Of a stretch of 64,000 nt of DNA, positions 1-6,687 are shown piece after piece. The notes beneath the pieces are model-generated. The model was given only the letters and a program-made list of their open reading frames with translations, was not told where the DNA came from and ran no database searches. The position numbers and the translations under genes are program-made. The DNA is from a virus: positions 29,562 to 93,561 of IMG/VR virus record IMGVR_UViG_3300019776_000165; one strand, given 5' to 3'. Each line of letters opens with the position of its first letter. Position 1 is the first letter of the stretch.

Positions 1-475
1 TAAACTCGCTTGGTGGCACATAGTAACGGTTCTCGAAGTACTCGCCAACCTCTGGGACCTCTAACATTGGCAGGTAACCAAAGATGCGGACCTCTGAGAA
101 GGTGGTGTCGTCGACAACTTCTGTGCCTACAAGGATTTTGCGGGCTTGGATGTCTTTTTCCCACACTGGGACACCGTCACGGGTGCGGCGTGAGCGCACT
201 TCAATGTCTGTGCCAACATCTGGCAGGTTTTTGCGGTGGTTGTGTTCACTATTGGGGTAGGTGATTTGACCTCCCCATACTTGGTGTAAGTATTTTGCTA
301 CAGCCCATTCTGTGACGGCGGCTCGGAGCGACGCTAGAAGGTCATGCTCTAAATACTTTTTGTTGTTACCAGCGTAGGATGGCTTGTCTATGGAGCCCCA
401 CTTGCCCATCCACCTGTGTTTGGCGGCGTCTACGCACTGATGTACTTCTTCTTTTGTTAAATGAACAGTTATCAT
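1..475 (-). CDS. Putative PD-(D/E)XK nuclease-like protein (3' partial)
   Basis: This gene reads leftward and runs off the window, so about 158 codons are visible and the C-terminus is missing. The start ATG (complement of 473-475) has a strong ribosome binding site, GAGGAGG, six bases upstream. A helix with a conserved-looking Glu (residues about 50-60, '..TEWAVAKYL') is followed by 'LPDVGTDIEVRSRR' near residue 85. That resembles the acidic/Glu-x-basic core of restriction-endonuclease folds, with Arg where Lys is usual. It is divergent from the downstream + strand genes. The nuclease reading is inference from that motif alone; a structural or DNA-binding protein is possible. Confidence 0.6.
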   Translation of the reverse strand, partial: MITVHLTKEEVHQCVDAAKHRWMGKWGSIDKPSYAGNNKKYLEHDLLASLRAAVTEWAVAKYLHQVWGGQITYPNSEHNHRKNLPDVGTDIEVRSRRTRDGVPVWEKDIQARKILVGTEVVDDTTFSEVRIFGYLPMLEVPEVGEYFENRYYVPPSEF

Positions 476-638
476 TTAATCCTCCTCACTGTCCAGTCTA
501 GTGGTGTGGGGGAGATTTTCCAAGACGGTGGGGGGATGTTTTCCAACAGCGAAACAAGCAATAATGGTGGGGCGTTTTACGATTAAATTTAGGTTTCTAT
601 CTGTCACACTAATAGAAAGACTTTAAGGAGTTAATGTC
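476..638. promoter_or_regulatory. Divergent intergenic region, probable promoters
   Basis: The region separates the only leftward protein gene at this end from the rightward genes, so it should hold start sites in both directions. It is AT-rich towards the right (about 575-625). I see no consensus -35/-10 pair I would trust. Two copies of 'TTGGAAAA' occur on the minus strand near 520-545. The strong Shine-Dalgarno sites of both flanking genes lie at its edges. Confidence 0.35.
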
Positions 639-896
639 ATGGAGTTCAGCAACCAGCCAATCCACAAGTTGCGTAGAGGCGCAGTCTACTCGATTGCATC
701 CGCAACAGGTGCAGCCATGGGACTTGCAGCAGGCCACCAAATGGGGCTACCAGCAGACGCAGACTTTTGGCACCACGCCGTAGGAGACGCAGTACTAGCA
801 GCCAGCGTAGCAGCCCCCGCACTAACAGCGGGCATCCTACACGGCACCGCTAAACTACACGACGCCGTCAGCAAGCGCCAATTCAAGCGCCGCTAA
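639..896 (+). CDS. Small hypothetical membrane-associated protein
   Basis: An 85-residue protein with an AAGGAG ribosome binding site 8 bases before its ATG. It has two Ala/Gly-rich, weakly hydrophobic stretches (about residues 15-35 and 48-70), separated by a short polar segment, and a basic C-terminus ending KRQFKRR. This suggests a small membrane-associated helical hairpin with a cytoplasmic tail. I do not recognise the family. It is the first rightward gene after the divergent region. Confidence 0.7.
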   Translation: MEFSNQPIHKLRRGAVYSIASATGAAMGLAAGHQMGLPADADFWHHAVGDAVLAASVAAPALTAGILHGTAKLHDAVSKRQFKRR

Positions 897-944
897 AAAA
901 AAGTTCAAGGGGCGTAAAAAAATTTCCCACGGTTGGAGCCTTCA

Positions 945-1238
945 ATGGATAGAAACGAAGAGTTTGTTCGTGGCCGTGGCTACAAACTGTCTGACATAAG
1001 TAAAGGCCAGAACAAGTTCACTCAGCCTTGTTTTGAGTGTGATAGACGTGTATACCGCAGCGAAGGGCACATTGTGAAGCCTGAGGGAACAGACAAGATT
1101 CAAACAGTCTGTGTGGGGTGCTCCAGCAAATGGTTGTCTAAGTTGTCTTTGAAAGATGACTTAGTTATGAAGAACCTCAAAGACCAGGCCTGGGCTGAGG
1201 ATTACGCAAAGAAGCAGGGCGACGATGGGCAGAAGTAA
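945..1238 (+). CDS. Hypothetical zinc-ribbon protein
   Basis: A 97-residue protein. Two Cys pairs, 'CFECDRR' and 'CVGCSSK', about 30 residues apart form a plausible treble-clef or zinc-ribbon site; the rest is charged. The ATG at 945 is preferred over an in-frame TTG at 933 because GGAG lies six bases ahead of the ATG and nothing precedes the TTG. The stop overlaps the following acetyltransferase start by 14 bases. Nucleic-acid or protein binding is likely, but the role is unknown. Confidence 0.75.
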   Translation: MDRNEEFVRGRGYKLSDISKGQNKFTQPCFECDRRVYRSEGHIVKPEGTDKIQTVCVGCSSKWLSKLSLKDDLVMKNLKDQAWAEDYAKKQGDDGQK

Positions 1239-1554
1239 CGCAGACTTCCACGGTGTGGAGATTAGTATTAAAGGCCATGACGACCTGGAGTCTGCTCAAG
1301 AGCACGGTGGCCCTTGGACTATCGAAGCCCATAAGGGCAATAAGCGGGTAGGTTACCTAGAGGGCAAAGGCGAAGTAAAAGATGTGTGGGTACATCCAGA
1401 CCATAGACGTCAAGGTATTGCCTCTGCTATGTACCGTAAAGCCCGACAATTGGGCATGACTCACTCTACAATTAGAACTGACGAGGGTGAGGCTTGGGCA
1501 AAGAGCACAAATGATTATGAACCACGTTGGCTAAGGAGCACACGCAATGACTAG
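1225..1554 (+). CDS. GNAT-family N-acetyltransferase
   Basis: A 109-residue protein with the core GNAT signature: a beta strand 'VKDVWVHPDHRRQGIASAMY' holding the acetyl-CoA pyrophosphate-binding R/Q-x-x-G-x-A loop (RRQGIA), followed by the alpha-3 helix. GNAT enzymes move an acetyl group from acetyl-CoA to an amine; the substrate here cannot be told. The protein is short for the family (usually 140-180 residues), keeping the central fold only. Its N-terminal 'NADFHG' resembles 'NIDFHE' in the next gene, hinting at a shared short tag. It overlaps both neighbours, so it is cotranscribed with them. Confidence 0.85.
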   Translation: MGRSNADFHGVEISIKGHDDLESAQEHGGPWTIEAHKGNKRVGYLEGKGEVKDVWVHPDHRRQGIASAMYRKARQLGMTHSTIRTDEGEAWAKSTNDYEPRWLRSTRND

Positions 1555-2014
1555 AAATAACATAGATTTTCACGAAGCCAGCGGTAACCGTGTTCTTCAG
1601 ACATTTCGCACCGTTCATCCTGAAGGTAAGAACTCTGTGTACACCCGTCTCCCAGACAACCGTTGGGAGCGAGAGAAGACCGCAACTGGCGAGACTCACG
1701 CTCAAGACCACACAGTGTTTGTGCACCCAGACTATAAAGCAGGAATTAGTTGGGCAAACATGGAGGGCGGCGCAACTTTACTTAAAGGCGGAAAGATTCA
1801 CCACGTTGCTGGGGTAAATGAGTCAGTTCCTAAGAACCACCCAGACAGGTTGAGGATTGAGCCAGTTCCTGCTTCACACATCTCTTCTGAACCTAGAGAG
1901 GGTTGGACACCTGTAGAGTGGAGCACGGAAAACCGTCAAGGACGATTCCTAAGTTCTAGGCATGTGGGTCACCCAGTAGCGCCTATACAACATGGCGACT
2001 TCGTATCTCGTTAA
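1547..2014 (+). CDS. Hypothetical protein
   Basis: A 155-residue soluble protein, beginning 8 bases inside the acetyltransferase gene, with AAGGAG about 10 bases upstream of its ATG. It is rich in His, Pro and Trp, without signal peptide, membrane segment or a catalytic motif I recognise. The opening 'MTRNNIDFHEASG' echoes the start of the upstream GNAT protein. Close overlap suggests the pair act together. No function is proposed. Confidence 0.75.
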   Translation: MTRNNIDFHEASGNRVLQTFRTVHPEGKNSVYTRLPDNRWEREKTATGETHAQDHTVFVHPDYKAGISWANMEGGATLLKGGKIHHVAGVNESVPKNHPDRLRIEPVPASHISSEPREGWTPVEWSTENRQGRFLSSRHVGHPVAPIQHGDFVSR

Positions 2015-2145
2015 TCTGTTATACTGAAATTAGACATGCCAATCGGGTGTCTGTAAGAAATACTGTGCTACGGGCAGTGTAAAAACGGTAGTGTAACTAC
2101 TGTAAAAATGGTATCGTAGCACAGTTGTCGTCTAAGGAGACAACA
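2015..2145 (+). promoter_or_regulatory. Structured 5' leader of the hsp20 gene
   Basis: An 11-bp perfect inverted repeat (ACTGTGCTACG at 2062-2072 and CGTAGCACAGT at 2115-2125) encloses a 42-base loop. The loop holds a smaller hairpin (GTAGT/ACTAC) and two near-identical copies of TGTAAAAAYGGTA. Directly downstream, GTTGTC (2124-2129) can pair with GACAAC (2139-2144), or GTCT (2130-2133) with AGAC (2138-2141). Both alternatives involve or flank the AAGGAG ribosome binding site at 2134-2139. A TATACT element near 2022-2027 could be a -10 box. Heat-shock control of translation is an inference. Confidence 0.5.
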
Positions 2146-2664
2146 ATGGATACAAACTACCACCCCACTGACCCTCATGAGAAGTACAAGAAAAGGTACC
2201 CTAACTCTATTGAGGTTGACACGTGGAAGACCCCTCCGCAGGTTCAGAAGACCCTAACTATTGCGGACCTATTTCCTCGTCTAGACCGCCTATCTATCGG
2301 CTGGTCCCCACTCCTTGACCAACTCAAGGAAGTAACTAACAACAAGCCCTCTTATCCTCCATACGACATTGTGTCGTTGAAGGATGACGTCAACCTGCTC
2401 AATGTGGCTGTTGCTGGTTTCACTAAGAAGGAACTCAAAGTATCCATTCAGGATTCCGTCCTAACCATTGAAGGTAAGCGGGCAATCAAGCAAACTGGTG
2501 AACTTCTTTACCAAGGCATTGCTGCTCGTGATTTCAAGTTAGAGTTGGCTGTCGCTGAGTACTGGGAAATTACTAATGCTCAGTTGGAGAATGGTATGCT
2601 TACCATTCAGTTCAACAAAGAACTTCCTGAAGAAAAGAAGCCAAAGGTTATTGACATCAAGTAA
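2146..2664 (+). CDS. Hsp20 / alpha-crystallin small heat shock protein
   Basis: A 172-residue ATP-independent chaperone that would hold unfolded proteins in the cytoplasm. The alpha-crystallin domain spans about residues 70-165. It starts 'YPPYDIVSL', continues through 'VAVAGFTKKELKVSIQDSVL' and the 'GIAARDFKLELAVAEYW' strand, and ends with 'LENGMLTIQF'. This order is typical of the IbpA-like branch. The N-terminal 65 residues also resemble that branch ('DLFPRLDRLSIGW'). The ATG at 2146 follows AAGGAG. Phage-encoded Hsp20 is known, notably in cyanophages, and may help virion protein folding. The leader is unusually structured. Confidence 0.93.
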   Translation: MDTNYHPTDPHEKYKKRYPNSIEVDTWKTPPQVQKTLTIADLFPRLDRLSIGWSPLLDQLKEVTNNKPSYPPYDIVSLKDDVNLLNVAVAGFTKKELKVSIQDSVLTIEGKRAIKQTGELLYQGIAARDFKLELAVAEYWEITNAQLENGMLTIQFNKELPEEKKPKVIDIK

Positions 2665-2856
2665 AGATGTGATAATCTTTTTCTTACTAAGGGTTAATCG
2701 CCTTAGTCGGAAAGTTGGCAACCGTAATAAGCCAAACGCTGTCCAGGCAGAGTGAACAATCTGGCGTGAGGAGTTCTACGAGAAAACTCGGAGTTAGTCA
2801 CTCGGCTTAGGGAACGACTCACGGGGCACCAGCCTGATTAGTTGGGTGCCCCACTT
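2665..2856 (+). ncRNA. Structured non-coding segment upstream of tRNA-Asn
   Basis: No credible reading frame is present. Several short perfect hairpins follow each other: CGAG-AAAA-CTCG (2779-2790), GAGT-N5-ACTC (2791-2803), and an 8-bp stem GGGGCACC/GGTGCCCC (2823-2830 with 2845-2852) ending four bases before the tRNA. The last stem could be a transcription terminator without a U-tract, or a processing site for the tRNA. No TTCRANNC T-loop occurs, so it is not another standard tRNA. An unrecognised small RNA is possible. Confidence 0.35.
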
Positions 2857-2929
2857 TGACCTATGGCGCAATTGGCAGCGCAAGGAACTGTTAATTCCGA
2901 GGTTCTTGGTTCGAGTCCAAGTAGGTCAG
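2857..2929 (+). tRNA. tRNA-Asn (anticodon GTT)
   Basis: The acceptor stem TGACCTA/TAGGTCA pairs perfectly and the D stem is GCGC/GCGC. The anticodon loop CTGTTAA carries GTT for Asn; the anticodon stem is AGGAA/TTCCG with one A-G mismatch at its outer pair. The T arm CTTGG-TTCGAGT-CCAAG is perfect. The 3' CCA is not encoded (GCAA follows the acceptor), so it must be added after transcription. Confidence 0.92.
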
Positions 2930-3124
2930 CAAACAGAATCTCGACGGAGAGTCTGGAGCATGGCTGAACGAAGCCCCTTGTCTAGATGGGGTGAGAAAGG
3001 CACACGGTTGGGATTAGCGTCCCCGCTCTTAGCGGAGCACGGCTGTGGTAGGACTAAGGCGGTACTATAATGTGGTATCTAGACTTCTCCTTGGTGGTAA
3101 TAGACAACCCACCTGCTCACCTTT
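2930..3124 (+). ncRNA. Structured spacer between tRNA-Asn and tRNA-Thr
   Basis: A gap of about 195 bases without a believable gene. It holds a perfect CCGCT-CTT-AGCGG hairpin (3023-3035) and a CCCC/GGGG stem near 2982-2999. A perfect TATAAT (3066-3071) sits about 54 bases before the tRNA-Thr and could be its -10 box, although no good -35 is seen. It may be a small RNA or simply processed spacer. Confidence 0.3.
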
Positions 3125-3196
3125 GCCTCTATAGTTAAACGGCTATAACCACGCTCTTGTAAAGCGTAATTGAGGGTTCGATTCCTTCTAGGGGCT
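3125..3196 (+). tRNA. tRNA-Thr (anticodon TGT)
   Basis: The acceptor stem GCCTCTA/TAGGGGC has one T-G wobble and the D stem is GTTA/TAAC. The anticodon stem ACGCT/AGCGT is perfect with loop CTTGTAA, so the anticodon is TGT. The T arm is GAGGG-TTCGATT-CCTTC. CCA is not encoded. The next gene's ribosome binding site begins within seven bases of the tRNA end. Confidence 0.92.
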
Positions 3197-3212
3197 CGGA
3201 AAGGAGCACAAC

Positions 3213-3500
3213 ATGACTACCATGCAAAACTTAAAGCGTAAACTAGCCGCTTCAGAAAGTCGTTGGGAAGCAGTTCAACTTACTGCTGCTAATGCACAGC
3301 ATGAACTTGACTACGCTGTGGCAATCTTTGAGAAGCACAAAGAAGAGTTGTCTACTGAAGAGTTGCAATCGACTATGGCTCAGATTGACGAGCAGAAGAA
3401 TAAAATCAAAAACTATTTGTTGAATGGACGTCAGGTTTTCACTCAAGACAGCCTGCGTCTAAACGGCGCTATAAGCCGTTTGGAGGAGAAGAATGCCTAG
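3213..3500 (+). CDS. Hypothetical coiled-coil protein
   Basis: A 95-residue, almost wholly helical protein rich in Glu, Gln, Lys and Ala with heptad-like Leu spacing, so a coiled coil is likely. AAAGGAG precedes the ATG, just downstream of tRNA-Thr. It overlaps the FmdB-like gene by eight bases. No enzymatic motif is visible. Confidence 0.75.
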   Translation: MTTMQNLKRKLAASESRWEAVQLTAANAQHELDYAVAIFEKHKEELSTEELQSTMAQIDEQKNKIKNYLLNGRQVFTQDSLRLNGAISRLEEKNA

Positions 3501-3663
3501 TTACGCCTATCGATGCCCAAAGTGTCTTGACGTCCAGATTATAGCCCATTCCATGGCTGATACGCCCACTGTCCTGTGCGCTGCTTGCAGTGTAAGTCGT
3601 GTTAAAGTCCCTCAGACTGTTGGAGTTGCCTTCAAAGGTGGCGGCTGGGGCAAAGATAGTTAA
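3493..3663 (+). CDS. FmdB-like zinc-ribbon protein
   Basis: A 56-residue protein beginning MPSYAYRCPKC, with a second pair CAAC and a C-terminal 'GVAFKGGGWGKDS'. This arrangement, Tyr-rich start, CxxC, CxxC and a Gly-rich tail after a beta strand, is typical of the FmdB regulatory-protein/zinc-ribbon family. In phages it is a frequent small protein of unknown role. GGAGGAGAAG upstream is a good ribosome binding site. A strong terminator follows. Confidence 0.8.
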   Translation: MPSYAYRCPKCLDVQIIAHSMADTPTVLCAACSVSRVKVPQTVGVAFKGGGWGKDS

Positions 3664-3683
3664 TTTTTAGTTAGCAACTGGAG

Positions 3684-3714
3684 ACCCTAGTACTTATGTG
3701 CTAGGGTTTTTCTT
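3684..3714 (+). terminator. Rho-independent terminator
   Basis: A 10-bp stem ACCCTAGTAC/GTGCTAGGGT (one T-G wobble) with a TTAT loop, followed by TTTTCTT. It ends the tRNA, coiled-coil and FmdB transcription unit. Confidence 0.85.
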
Positions 3715-3785
3715 ACAACTGAATAGAGAGCAACACTTTAACAATAAACGACCAAGTACTCACGCAAGGAAAGGTAGGTCGCTAA

Positions 3786-4355
3786 ATGAAGAAGTTCATT
3801 GCAATTAGTGCCGTTGCACTAGTAATGACAGGCTGCGGTTCAACATCGGCTGCAGCACACGAAAGAACTAGTGCAGTAGTTCTCCAGCCACAGACCGTGG
3901 CTGTTTCTTTTCTGAACAACCTAGAGGCGAAGCAACAAAGTTTTCTTCGAACCATGGAACTTCAGCAGGGAAGCAACAAGATAGAGAAGGTAATCAATAA
4001 CCTAAAACCACACATCAACAAAACTTGGTATGTGTTTTCAGGGGCCAGCCCTAATGGTTGGGACTGTTCAGGTATGACAATGTGGGCTTACTCCCAAATT
4101 GGAATTAATCTTGAGCATCGAGCATCAAAACAGCAAAACGCTGGAATACAGGTGAAGTCTCCTAAGCGTGGAGACATCGTAGTATTCACCTATAAGGGAA
4201 GCAAGTCTGCTTATCACGTAGGCATTTACGTTTCCCCCGATAAAATGATTCATGCTGGTGGTGGAAGAGGCGAACACACAAGTGTCGTTTCCATCAGCAA
4301 GTTCGCTGGCAAATACAGCAAAGTCACTTATCGTAGACTTCTCGAATCTTTGTGA
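3786..4355 (+). CDS. NlpC/P60-family peptidoglycan hydrolase, lipoprotein
   Basis: A 189-residue protein with a lipoprotein signal peptide (basic start, hydrophobic core, lipobox ending V-M-T-G-C at about residue 17), so it should be exported and lipid-anchored. The C-terminal half is an NlpC/P60 cysteine peptidase that cleaves peptide stems of peptidoglycan. The catalytic Cys is in 'WDCSGMT' (about residue 94) and the catalytic His in 'AYHVGIYV' (about 144), with a polar third residue after 'MIHAGG'. Terminators on both sides make it a separate unit. Wall remodelling, release or superinfection exclusion are possible roles. Confidence 0.88.
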   Translation: MKKFIAISAVALVMTGCGSTSAAAHERTSAVVLQPQTVAVSFLNNLEAKQQSFLRTMELQQGSNKIEKVINNLKPHINKTWYVFSGASPNGWDCSGMTMWAYSQIGINLEHRASKQQNAGIQVKSPKRGDIVVFTYKGSKSAYHVGIYVSPDKMIHAGGGRGEHTSVVSISKFAGKYSKVTYRRLLESL

Positions 4356-4373
4356 TAAACTAATAAAGTAAAA

Positions 4374-4413
4374 ACTCCCCCGCTGGCATTCGCTGGTGGG
4401 GGAGTTGTCTTTT
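4374..4413 (+). terminator. Rho-independent terminator
   Basis: An AACTCCCC/GGGGAGTT stem with a 17-base loop is followed by TGTCTTTTTTG. It closes the NlpC/P60 gene and lies about 20 bases before the thyX start. Confidence 0.85.
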
Positions 4414-4432
4414 TTGTGTTAGGATTTCTGGC

Positions 4433-5125
4433 ATGGATATTCAATTTCGTTCAGATATGACCGTAGAACTAATCGACTCAATGGGAGGTGACTACAGTGT
4501 TGTTCGGAGTGCTCGTGTTAGTAGCGGTAGTGTTGCTAATGATTCATCTAGCGACGTGGGGCTAATCAACTACCTCATGCGTGACCGTCACGGCTCGCCA
4601 TTTGAGCACGCTGTGTTTACTTTCCGTATTGAAGCCCCACTATTTGTATTCAGGGAGTTTCAGCGTCATCGTATGGCTTCCTACAATGAGGAGTCTGGCC
4701 GTTACAAGGAACTAGAGCCTGTGTTCTATGTCCCAAATGGGGACCGTAACCTAATTCAGATTGGCAAACCTGGTGCTTACACATTTGAACCAGGAAGTGA
4801 ATACCAGCAAAAACTTACTATTGACTTACTTAAACAAACTGCTAGGGGAAGTTACAATGTGTACTTCAACTTGCTAGGTGCTGGGGTAGCCCGTGAAGTG
4901 TCCCGAATGGCATTGCCTCTAAACATCTACAGTTCAATGTATGTAACTATGAACGCTCGTTCTCTAATGAACTTCTTGTCGCTTCGCAGCGACGAGCAGG
5001 GAACTTATCCGTCGTTTCCACAGGCTGAGATTGCTTGGGTGGCTAGGGACATGGAACTTATATTCAGTGAGAAAATGCCTCACACTCACATGTCGTTTGT
5101 AAAGAATGGGCGAGTAGCCCCTTAG
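4433..5125 (+). CDS. thyX: FAD-dependent thymidylate synthase
   Basis: A 230-residue flavoprotein that makes dTMP from dUMP using methylene-tetrahydrofolate and NAD(P)H. The ThyX signature RHR-x(2)-S-x-N-E is present as 'RHRMASYNEESGRY' (about residue 78). Other family marks are 'SPFEHAVFTF', with the folate/FAD-contacting His, and 'ALPLNIYSSMYVTMNARSLMNFLSLR'. Length is normal. The enzyme supports viral DNA synthesis and is common in actinobacteriophages. A tRNA-Gln lies directly after the stop on the other strand. Confidence 0.97.
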   Translation: MDIQFRSDMTVELIDSMGGDYSVVRSARVSSGSVANDSSSDVGLINYLMRDRHGSPFEHAVFTFRIEAPLFVFREFQRHRMASYNEESGRYKELEPVFYVPNGDRNLIQIGKPGAYTFEPGSEYQQKLTIDLLKQTARGSYNVYFNLLGAGVAREVSRMALPLNIYSSMYVTMNARSLMNFLSLRSDEQGTYPSFPQAEIAWVARDMELIFSEKMPHTHMSFVKNGRVAP

Positions 5126-5199
5126 TGGCTCCCCGCCAAGGATTCGAACCTCGATAACCAGGACCAAAACCTGGGGTCTTGCCGTTAGACGAACGGGGA
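5126..5199 (-). tRNA. tRNA-Gln (anticodon TTG)
   Basis: On the minus strand, the acceptor stem TCCCCGT/GCGGGGA (one wobble) is followed by discriminator G and an encoded CCA. The D stem is GTCT/AGAC. The anticodon stem CCAGG/CCTGG is perfect, with loop TTTTGGT and anticodon TTG. The T arm is CGAGG-TTCGAAT-CCTTG. It is convergent with thyX, its encoded CCA directly abutting the thyX stop codon. The other two tRNAs here lack an encoded CCA. Confidence 0.93.
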
Positions 5200-5279
5200 A
5201 TGTTTGGCCAGCCTATCACAGTTTATTTTGCGATACTAGATGCGTACACATGAACTAACTTTAAGGCAGAGACTGACAT

Positions 5280-5495
5280 ATGCTATCTAACGTTGAATTT
5301 GGGCGGGGAATGAGCCAAGGCTCTTCTACCGATTCAAAGCAATGGACAGACAATAACGCTGCCTACAGTCGCTCAGGTTCTGTGGCAGAAGACCCCCGCT
5401 ACGATGGGGCAAGTTCAGACAACATGAAGTTTGACGGAGATAAGAGCGGTTCTGGCAATAACCCCAACATTGGGAAGATTGGATGGGGCTCGTGA
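5280..5495 (+). CDS. Hypothetical small polar protein
   Basis: A 71-residue protein rich in Ser, Gly, Asp and Asn, with no hydrophobic core, so probably disordered. 'AAGGCAGAG' upstream is a weak ribosome binding site. It overlaps the next gene. No family recognised. Confidence 0.65.
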   Translation: MLSNVEFGRGMSQGSSTDSKQWTDNNAAYSRSGSVAEDPRYDGASSDNMKFDGDKSGSGNNPNIGKIGWGS

Positions 5496-5803
5496 GTGCT
5501 CCTCTTTCAGGCCAGTTTAATCAGGACATCAATCAGGCTACGGGCTATTTTGGTGGCCCTCGTAGGCAGATAGCCCCTCGTGGAGTTATTGGCATTCCAC
5601 AAGACGGACCAGTCTACGCTGGGTCCGCAGGAATTTATTGGAACCAGATGCCCGCATTTATCGCAGGTATTTCTGACTACTCAGGACTAAGCACAGAGAC
5701 AGGCGTCCCTATGGGTACCCCCGATGTGCAGAACGAGGCAAAAGTTGGTGGAGGACCCGCACAAGCGGAAGTCCCTGACTACGGCGGTACAGCCGCTTAC
5801 TAA
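5483..5803 (+). CDS. Hypothetical protein
   Basis: A 106-residue Gly/Pro-rich protein without signal peptide or recognised motif. Two starts are plausible: ATG at 5483, or GTG at 5492, which makes a GTGA overlap with the upstream stop and follows GGATGGGG. I list the longer form. It might be a minor structural protein, but nothing proves that. Confidence 0.65.
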   Translation: MGLVSAPLSGQFNQDINQATGYFGGPRRQIAPRGVIGIPQDGPVYAGSAGIYWNQMPAFIAGISDYSGLSTETGVPMGTPDVQNEAKVGGGPAQAEVPDYGGTAAY

Positions 5804-5811
5804 GGAGAGAT

Positions 5812-6687
5812 TTGAAGACACTGCGGATAATCGCAGTACTAATCGTCGTAATATTCCTTGCATTTGCACCGCTACTAGCCGTAATACCAGCCCTTGCTAA
5901 TGAGACCGTAAACGGTTCTGCCTGGGAAAATGAAACCCTTTCATTGACAGCCCCCGAAGGCTATTACTTCAGCGGGGTTGAGTCGTCGTACTATGGCAAC
6001 CCTCATACTGACCAAGCCATTGGTTGCTCCGCAACTGACCCCGCTCCAGTCTTTGCTGCTTTTGTTGGAAAGACATCGGGAAGCATTGTGGCTAGTAATG
6101 GCGTATTTGGTGACCCATGCCCTGGAGTCTACAAGATTCTTACTGTGGCATTGTTTATTCAGCCTGTGGCAACTCCCACACCAACCCCTACTAGGCCAGT
6201 CAGGCCTCGACCTACTCACACCTCAACGTGGACTCCTAAGCCTACCGTGGAACCAAGTGCAACACCTACAGAAAGTGCAACACCTGAGCCTACGGTAACT
6301 CCTTCCCCAACCCCAAGTGCAACGGAGGAACCGACAGTTGAACCAACACCCACTCCCACTACACCTACGCAAGAGCCAACATCTACACTTACGCCGACCA
6401 AGAAACCTACTTCAATCCCAAGTCAGGCGTTCACCCCAACGCCAGTCACTCCAGAGCCGAGCAGTAGCCCCGAAGTTACTCCCGTAGAACCAACTCCGAC
6501 ACCAACTGTTGAGGCTCCAACAGAAGAAGTGCTGCCTATTTTGGCAGTGGCTGATGCTTTGAACAACATCGGTAAAGACATGTCCCCAGAAGTACGCAAA
6601 CGGGCTCAGAAAGAAGTAATCGCTGCCGTGATTGTCACACAGGTAGCCCAAACAGCAGTCGCAGCAGCGGCTAGAAGAAGGAAATAA
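5812..6687 (+). CDS. Secreted Pro/Thr-rich mucin-like protein
   Basis: A 291-residue protein with an N-terminal hydrophobic signal or anchor (residues 5-30, 'IIAVLIVVIFLAFAPLLAV'). A small globular domain (about 31-115) follows, with Cys at 'GCSA' and 'DPCPG' that could form a disulphide outside the cell. Next comes a long T-P/E-P repeat stalk (about 118-235) and a helical Ala-rich end, 'AVAAAARRRK'. The start is TTG with AAGGAG four bases upstream. It looks like a wall-spanning or envelope-decorating protein. Its position just before the lysis genes suggests a role in lysis or host-surface change. Confidence 0.8.
   Translation: MKTLRIIAVLIVVIFLAFAPLLAVIPALANETVNGSAWENETLSLTAPEGYYFSGVESSYYGNPHTDQAIGCSATDPAPVFAAFVGKTSGSIVASNGVFGDPCPGVYKILTVALFIQPVATPTPTPTRPVRPRPTHTSTWTPKPTVEPSATPTESATPEPTVTPSPTPSATEEPTVEPTPTPTTPTQEPTSTLTPTKKPTSIPSQAFTPTPVTPEPSSSPEVTPVEPTPTPTVEAPTEEVLPILAVADALNNIGKDMSPEVRKRAQKEVIAAVIVTQVAQTAVAAAARRRK

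Noticed and set aside
10-264. 84-codon + strand frame rich in Cys, Gly, Leu at the left edge
   Set aside because: It is antisense to the minus-strand nuclease-like gene, which has a strong ribosome binding site and a sensible protein; the + frame is low-quality translation.
476-638. Consensus promoter in the divergent region
   Set aside because: TTTACG...TATCTG spacing near 576-605 is suggestive only; too weak to annotate as a defined promoter.
2846-3070. 74-codon + strand frame across the tRNA-Asn region
   Set aside because: It runs through the tRNA-Asn gene and the hairpins, has no ribosome binding site and odd composition. The RNA features explain the sequence better.
4964-5167. Minus-strand frame crossing the thyX end and tRNA-Gln
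   Set aside because: Overlaps a certain gene and a certain tRNA; no ribosome binding site; not protein-like.
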